Below, piece after piece: positions 63,991 to 64,000 of a stretch of DNA of 64,000 nt. Source of the stretch: Ornithinimicrobium cryptoxanthini (GTDB taxonomy: Bacteria; Actinomycetota; Actinomycetes; Actinomycetales; Dermatophilaceae). The translations under genes and the position numbers were made by a program. Under the pieces are notes generated by a model that was given only the letters and a program-made list of their open reading frames with translations, searched no databases and was not told the origin of the DNA. The number at the start of each line of letters is the position of its first letter. Position 1 is the first letter of the stretch. The stretch lies in assembly GCF_023923205.1 (NCBI RefSeq), contig NZ_CP099490.1:1550001-1614000 (forward strand), in the 5' to 3' direction.

Positions 63991-64000
63991 CGGCCGTCAG

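Overview
The window is high-GC DNA from an actinobacterium. Three things point there: GTG and TTG starts, an actinobacterial-style heme block (hemE, a hemY/cgoX-type oxidase, hemQ) beside rnd and a DUF3000 gene, and a Gly-Cys-Val tRNA cluster. A member of Micrococcales near Intrasporangiaceae/Ornithinimicrobium would fit, but that placement is inference.

Bases 1-44,740 look like chromosomal core. A HIT-like gene is followed by a surface-polysaccharide cluster (about 0.8-15 kb): five or six glycosyltransferases, a fused ABC exporter, wecB- and wecC-type genes that would make UDP-ManNAc and UDP-ManNAcA, and a large DUF6541-like membrane protein. An IS30-family element splits the cluster. Next come a GH15 glucosidase, a CPA-type antiporter, a GDPD phosphodiesterase and a three-gene sugar ABC importer whose first permease carries an unusual inserted extracytoplasmic domain. 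Then follow a MurA-like enzyme fused to an XRE domain and the rnd/DUF3000/hemE/oxidase/hemQ/msrB block with endonuclease IV inside it. After these lie a polymerase/ligase pair resembling the two halves of LigD, a hydrolase, a small XRE regulator with clear tandem operators, a RibD-like reductase, PPK2, GlgX, an SDR and a YihY-type membrane protein. The core ends at tRNA-Gly(GCC), tRNA-Cys(GCA) and tRNA-Val(GAC).

Bases 44,740-64,000 are an accessory island. It starts just after tRNA-Val with an excisionase-like HTH gene but no integrase. It holds many small membrane or hypothetical proteins, some in paralogous pairs (50,746 and 55,015; 49,372 and 51,510). Two distinct IS21-family elements (46,180-48,875 and 51,950-54,363), each with a 6-bp target duplication, interrupt related small membrane-protein genes. 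Both have damaged istA genes.

The main cargo is a 1486-aa protein at 56,182-60,642. It combines an N-terminal PD-(D/E)xK-like (Cap4/DUF4297-like) nuclease region, a STAND/NACHT-like NTPase and a long C-terminal helical/HEAT-like region, the architecture of Avs-type anti-phage sensors. An IS110 transposase, a sigma-like DNA-binding protein and a HigA-like antitoxin with an operator-like palindrome close the window.

The tetranucleotide GTAC looks rare in the core and common in the island and IS elements, which supports different origins for the two parts.
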